Assembly: GCA_910586875.1 (NCBI GenBank)
Contig: CAJUJI010000139.1
Coordinates: forward strand, 1-7,269
Direction: 5' to 3'
Origin: an uncultured Anaerotruncus sp.
GTDB taxonomy: Bacteria > Bacillota > Clostridia > Oscillospirales > Ruminococcaceae
Length of the DNA stretch: 7,269 bases
Under the pieces are notes generated by a model that was not told where the DNA came from, did no database searches, and worked only from the letters and a program-made list of their open reading frames with translations. Positions 5,663-7,269 of the stretch are shown in pieces. Numbering within the stretch: the first letter of the stretch is position 1; each line of letters opens with the position of its first letter. The translations under genes and the position numbers were made by a program.

Positions 5663-7090
5663 ATGAAGATTTTGTATGTAGCATCTGAGGCAACCCCGTT
5701 CATTGCAACCGGTGGTCTGGCCGATGTTGCAGGCTCGTTGCCTCGCGCGATCCGCAGCCGTCAACATGCCTGCCGCGTAGTGATTCCGCTGTACAGCGCC
5801 ATCAAACCGGAGCTGCGCGAGAAGATGAAATTTGTTTGCAACTTCTACGTGCCGTTGGGTTGGCGCAACCAGTATTGCGGCGTTTTTGAGGCTACTTCCA
5901 ATGGCGTGAAATACTACTTTATTGATAATGAATATTACTTTAAGCGCGATGGCGGCATTTATGGTTTTTATGACGACGCGGAGCGGTTTGCCTTCTTTTC
6001 CAAGGCGGTTTGTGAGATGATTCAGCACATCGAATTTGACCCCGATATCGTCCATTGCAACGATTGGCAGACTGCGATGGTGCCGGTCTATCTGAACATG
6101 TTCTATCGCGACATCGAAAAATATCGCAATGTGAAAACCATCTTTACCATCCACAATATCCAATATCAGGGTAAGTATGGGATGGAGATTGCAACCGATG
6201 TCCTGGGTCTGCCGTACTATGCGGCGCCAACCATGATGTATGATGGCTGCCTGAACATGATGAAAGCGGCCATTGAGGTGAGCGATTACGTCACAACTGT
6301 CAGCCCGACCTATGCGCAGGAGATTACCGACCCATGGTTCTCGCATGGGCTGGACCGGTTGCTGCGTGCAAACCAGCATAAATTGACCGGTATCCTAAAC
6401 GGAATCGATACCGATGGTTATAATCCGGAGACCGACCCTGCGCTTTACGAAAATTATGGGTTGAAATCACTGGAAAAGAAGCAGATAAACAAGGTCGAGC
6501 TGCAAAAGGCAATGGGACTTGCGGTGGATAAGGACACAATGCTGGTGGGGATCGTCACCCGCTTTGTGGCGCACAAGGGCATCGACCTCATCCAGTATAT
6601 CTTTGAGGAGATGATGCGGCATAAATTGCAGGTCGTTGCACTCGGCTCAGGCGACTATATTTTTGAGAGCTTCTTCCAGGAGATGCAGGCCAAATACCCC
6701 GGCAAATGTGCAGTCAAAATTGGCTTCATCCCCGATTTGGCGCGTAAGATCTATGCGGGTGCGGATGTGTTCCTGATGCCCTCCAAGAGTGAGCCTTGCG
6801 GCCTTGCACAGATGGTTTCGTTGCGGTATGGTACCCTTCCGATTGTCCGCGAAACCGGCGGCCTGAAGGATTCGATTATGGATATGGGCGAAGATTTGGT
6901 GGGCAATGGATTCACCTTTAAAACCTACAATGCACATGATATGCTGGGCGCGATTGACCGCGCAGGTGGCCTCTATTATAACCGTCCGCTATGGCAGAAG
7001 GCGGTAGAAAAAGCGATGCAAAGTGATTTTACCTGGGGACGTTCTGCTGTGGAATATATCAACATGTACAAGAATGTATTAGGACAATAA
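5663..7090 (+). CDS. glgA: Glycogen synthase (ADP-glucose-dependent, GT5)
   Basis: It transfers glucose from ADP-glucose to the non-reducing end of alpha-1,4 glucan chains. The 475-residue length matches the family (E. coli, 477). The N-terminal GT5 domain begins MKILYVASEATPF, with TGGLADV at 16-22, HCNDWQT at 131-137, and TIHNIQYQG at 162-170 with His164. LNGID at 245-249 leads into the C-terminal GT-B domain, which has Arg300 and Lys305 in the nucleotide-sugar-binding segment TRFVAHKG and Glu377 in KSEPCGL, at the same numbers as the E. coli active-site residues. Oddity: residue 15 is Ala where the classical KTGGL motif has Lys. A strong AGGAGG (5651-5656), 6 nt before the ATG, fixes the start. 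It is the last gene of the operon, 153 nt after glgD across a hairpin-rich spacer, and is followed directly by a terminator. Confidence 0.97.
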   Translation: MKILYVASEATPFIATGGLADVAGSLPRAIRSRQHACRVVIPLYSAIKPELREKMKFVCNFYVPLGWRNQYCGVFEATSNGVKYYFIDNEYYFKRDGGIYGFYDDAERFAFFSKAVCEMIQHIEFDPDIVHCNDWQTAMVPVYLNMFYRDIEKYRNVKTIFTIHNIQYQGKYGMEIATDVLGLPYYAAPTMMYDGCLNMMKAAIEVSDYVTTVSPTYAQEITDPWFSHGLDRLLRANQHKLTGILNGIDTDGYNPETDPALYENYGLKSLEKKQINKVELQKAMGLAVDKDTMLVGIVTRFVAHKGIDLIQYIFEEMMRHKLQVVALGSGDYIFESFFQEMQAKYPGKCAVKIGFIPDLARKIYAGADVFLMPSKSEPCGLAQMVSLRYGTLPIVRETGGLKDSIMDMGEDLVGNGFTFKTYNAHDMLGAIDRAGGLYYNRPLWQKAVEKAMQSDFTWGRSAVEYINMYKNVLGQ

Positions 7091-7100
7091 TAGCAATCTA

Positions 7101-7144
7101 AAAATGCCCTTTCCTTATGGGAGAGGGCATTTTCATTTCTTTTG
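7101..7144 (+). terminator. Rho-independent terminator of the glgBCDA operon
   Basis: A 14-bp stem (7101-7114 with 7120-7133, one G-U pair) closes a 5-nt loop. It is followed by a T-rich tail (CATTTCTTTT, 7134-7143). It starts 10 nt after the glgA stop codon. Because the next bases hold no gene on the + strand, it very likely ends the operon transcript. Confidence 0.9.
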
Positions 7145-7269
7145 GTGGATTGCCAAAAAAATCCAATCAATTACATATCTGTAAAAATTTAGAGAAATCA
7201 ATACGATAACTATAGAAAAAACGTTTGGGAAGACTTGTGCAGATCTTAGAAAATCTAGCTGGATTATAC
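7145..7269. other. AT-rich intergenic sequence to the window end, no gene seen
   Basis: No open reading frame is supported here. A weak promoter-like pair, TTTAGA (7188-7193) and TATAGA (7211-7216) with 17-bp spacing, and a 14-bp palindrome TTACATATCTGTAA (7171-7184) are present. They are too weak to call without knowing what lies beyond the window. Confidence 0.35.

Noticed and set aside
5460..5666. Small + strand frames (60-68 codons) running from the end of glgD through the spacer
   Set aside because: They start inside glgD in other frames, have no ribosome binding site and encode sequence shaped by the hairpins.
5657..6379. A 240-codon open frame on the minus strand opposite glgA
   Set aside because: Antisense shadow of a strongly supported gene, with no motifs and no sign of its own promoter.
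7171..7184. Palindrome TTACATATCTGTAA, operator-like
   Set aside because: Only 5-bp arms in AT-rich sequence, and no target gene is visible in the window.

Overview
The window carries a compact glycogen-synthesis gene cluster of the clostridial type, preceded by one unrelated DNA-repair gene. All five genes are on the + strand. Three traits point to an anaerobic Firmicute, probably a Clostridia member of the Ruminococcaceae/Oscillospiraceae kind: an ADP-glucose pyrophosphorylase split into a catalytic GlgC and a degenerate GlgD, strong AGGAGG-type ribosome binding sites, and vegetative TTGnnn-17-TAnAAT promoters. This assignment is inference from gene content; no rRNA is present.

Layout. Bases 1-45 hold a promoter (TTGGAA, 17 bp, TATAAT). 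It drives a divergent family-1-like uracil-DNA glycosylase (70-780), which is closed by a Rho-independent terminator (791-826). An AT-rich gap of about 240 nt follows. It ends in an extended -10 promoter (1017-1045) that starts the glg operon only about 15 nt before the first start codon. The operon order is glgB (branching enzyme, 1067-3049), glgC (ADP-glucose pyrophosphorylase, 3166-4395), glgD (its non-catalytic partner, 4382-5509, overlapping glgC by 14 nt) and glgA (glycogen synthase, 5663-7090). It is closed by a 14-bp stem terminator at 7101-7144. The glgB-glgC and glgD-glgA gaps each contain strong potential RNA hairpins. The last 125 bases hold no gene.

How the genes work together. 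GlgC (with GlgD) makes ADP-glucose from glucose-1-phosphate and ATP, GlgA adds the glucose to alpha-1,4 chains, and GlgB makes the alpha-1,6 branches. No phosphorylase or debranching gene lies in the window, so this operon encodes synthesis only.

No undescribed multi-gene system is visible. The points worth a second look are a 35-residue Lys/Ala-rich histone-like tail on GlgB, the multi-hairpin glgD-glgA spacer with mutually exclusive pairings, the altered active-site loops of the uracil-DNA glycosylase, and Ala in place of the usual Lys in the KTGGL motif of GlgA.
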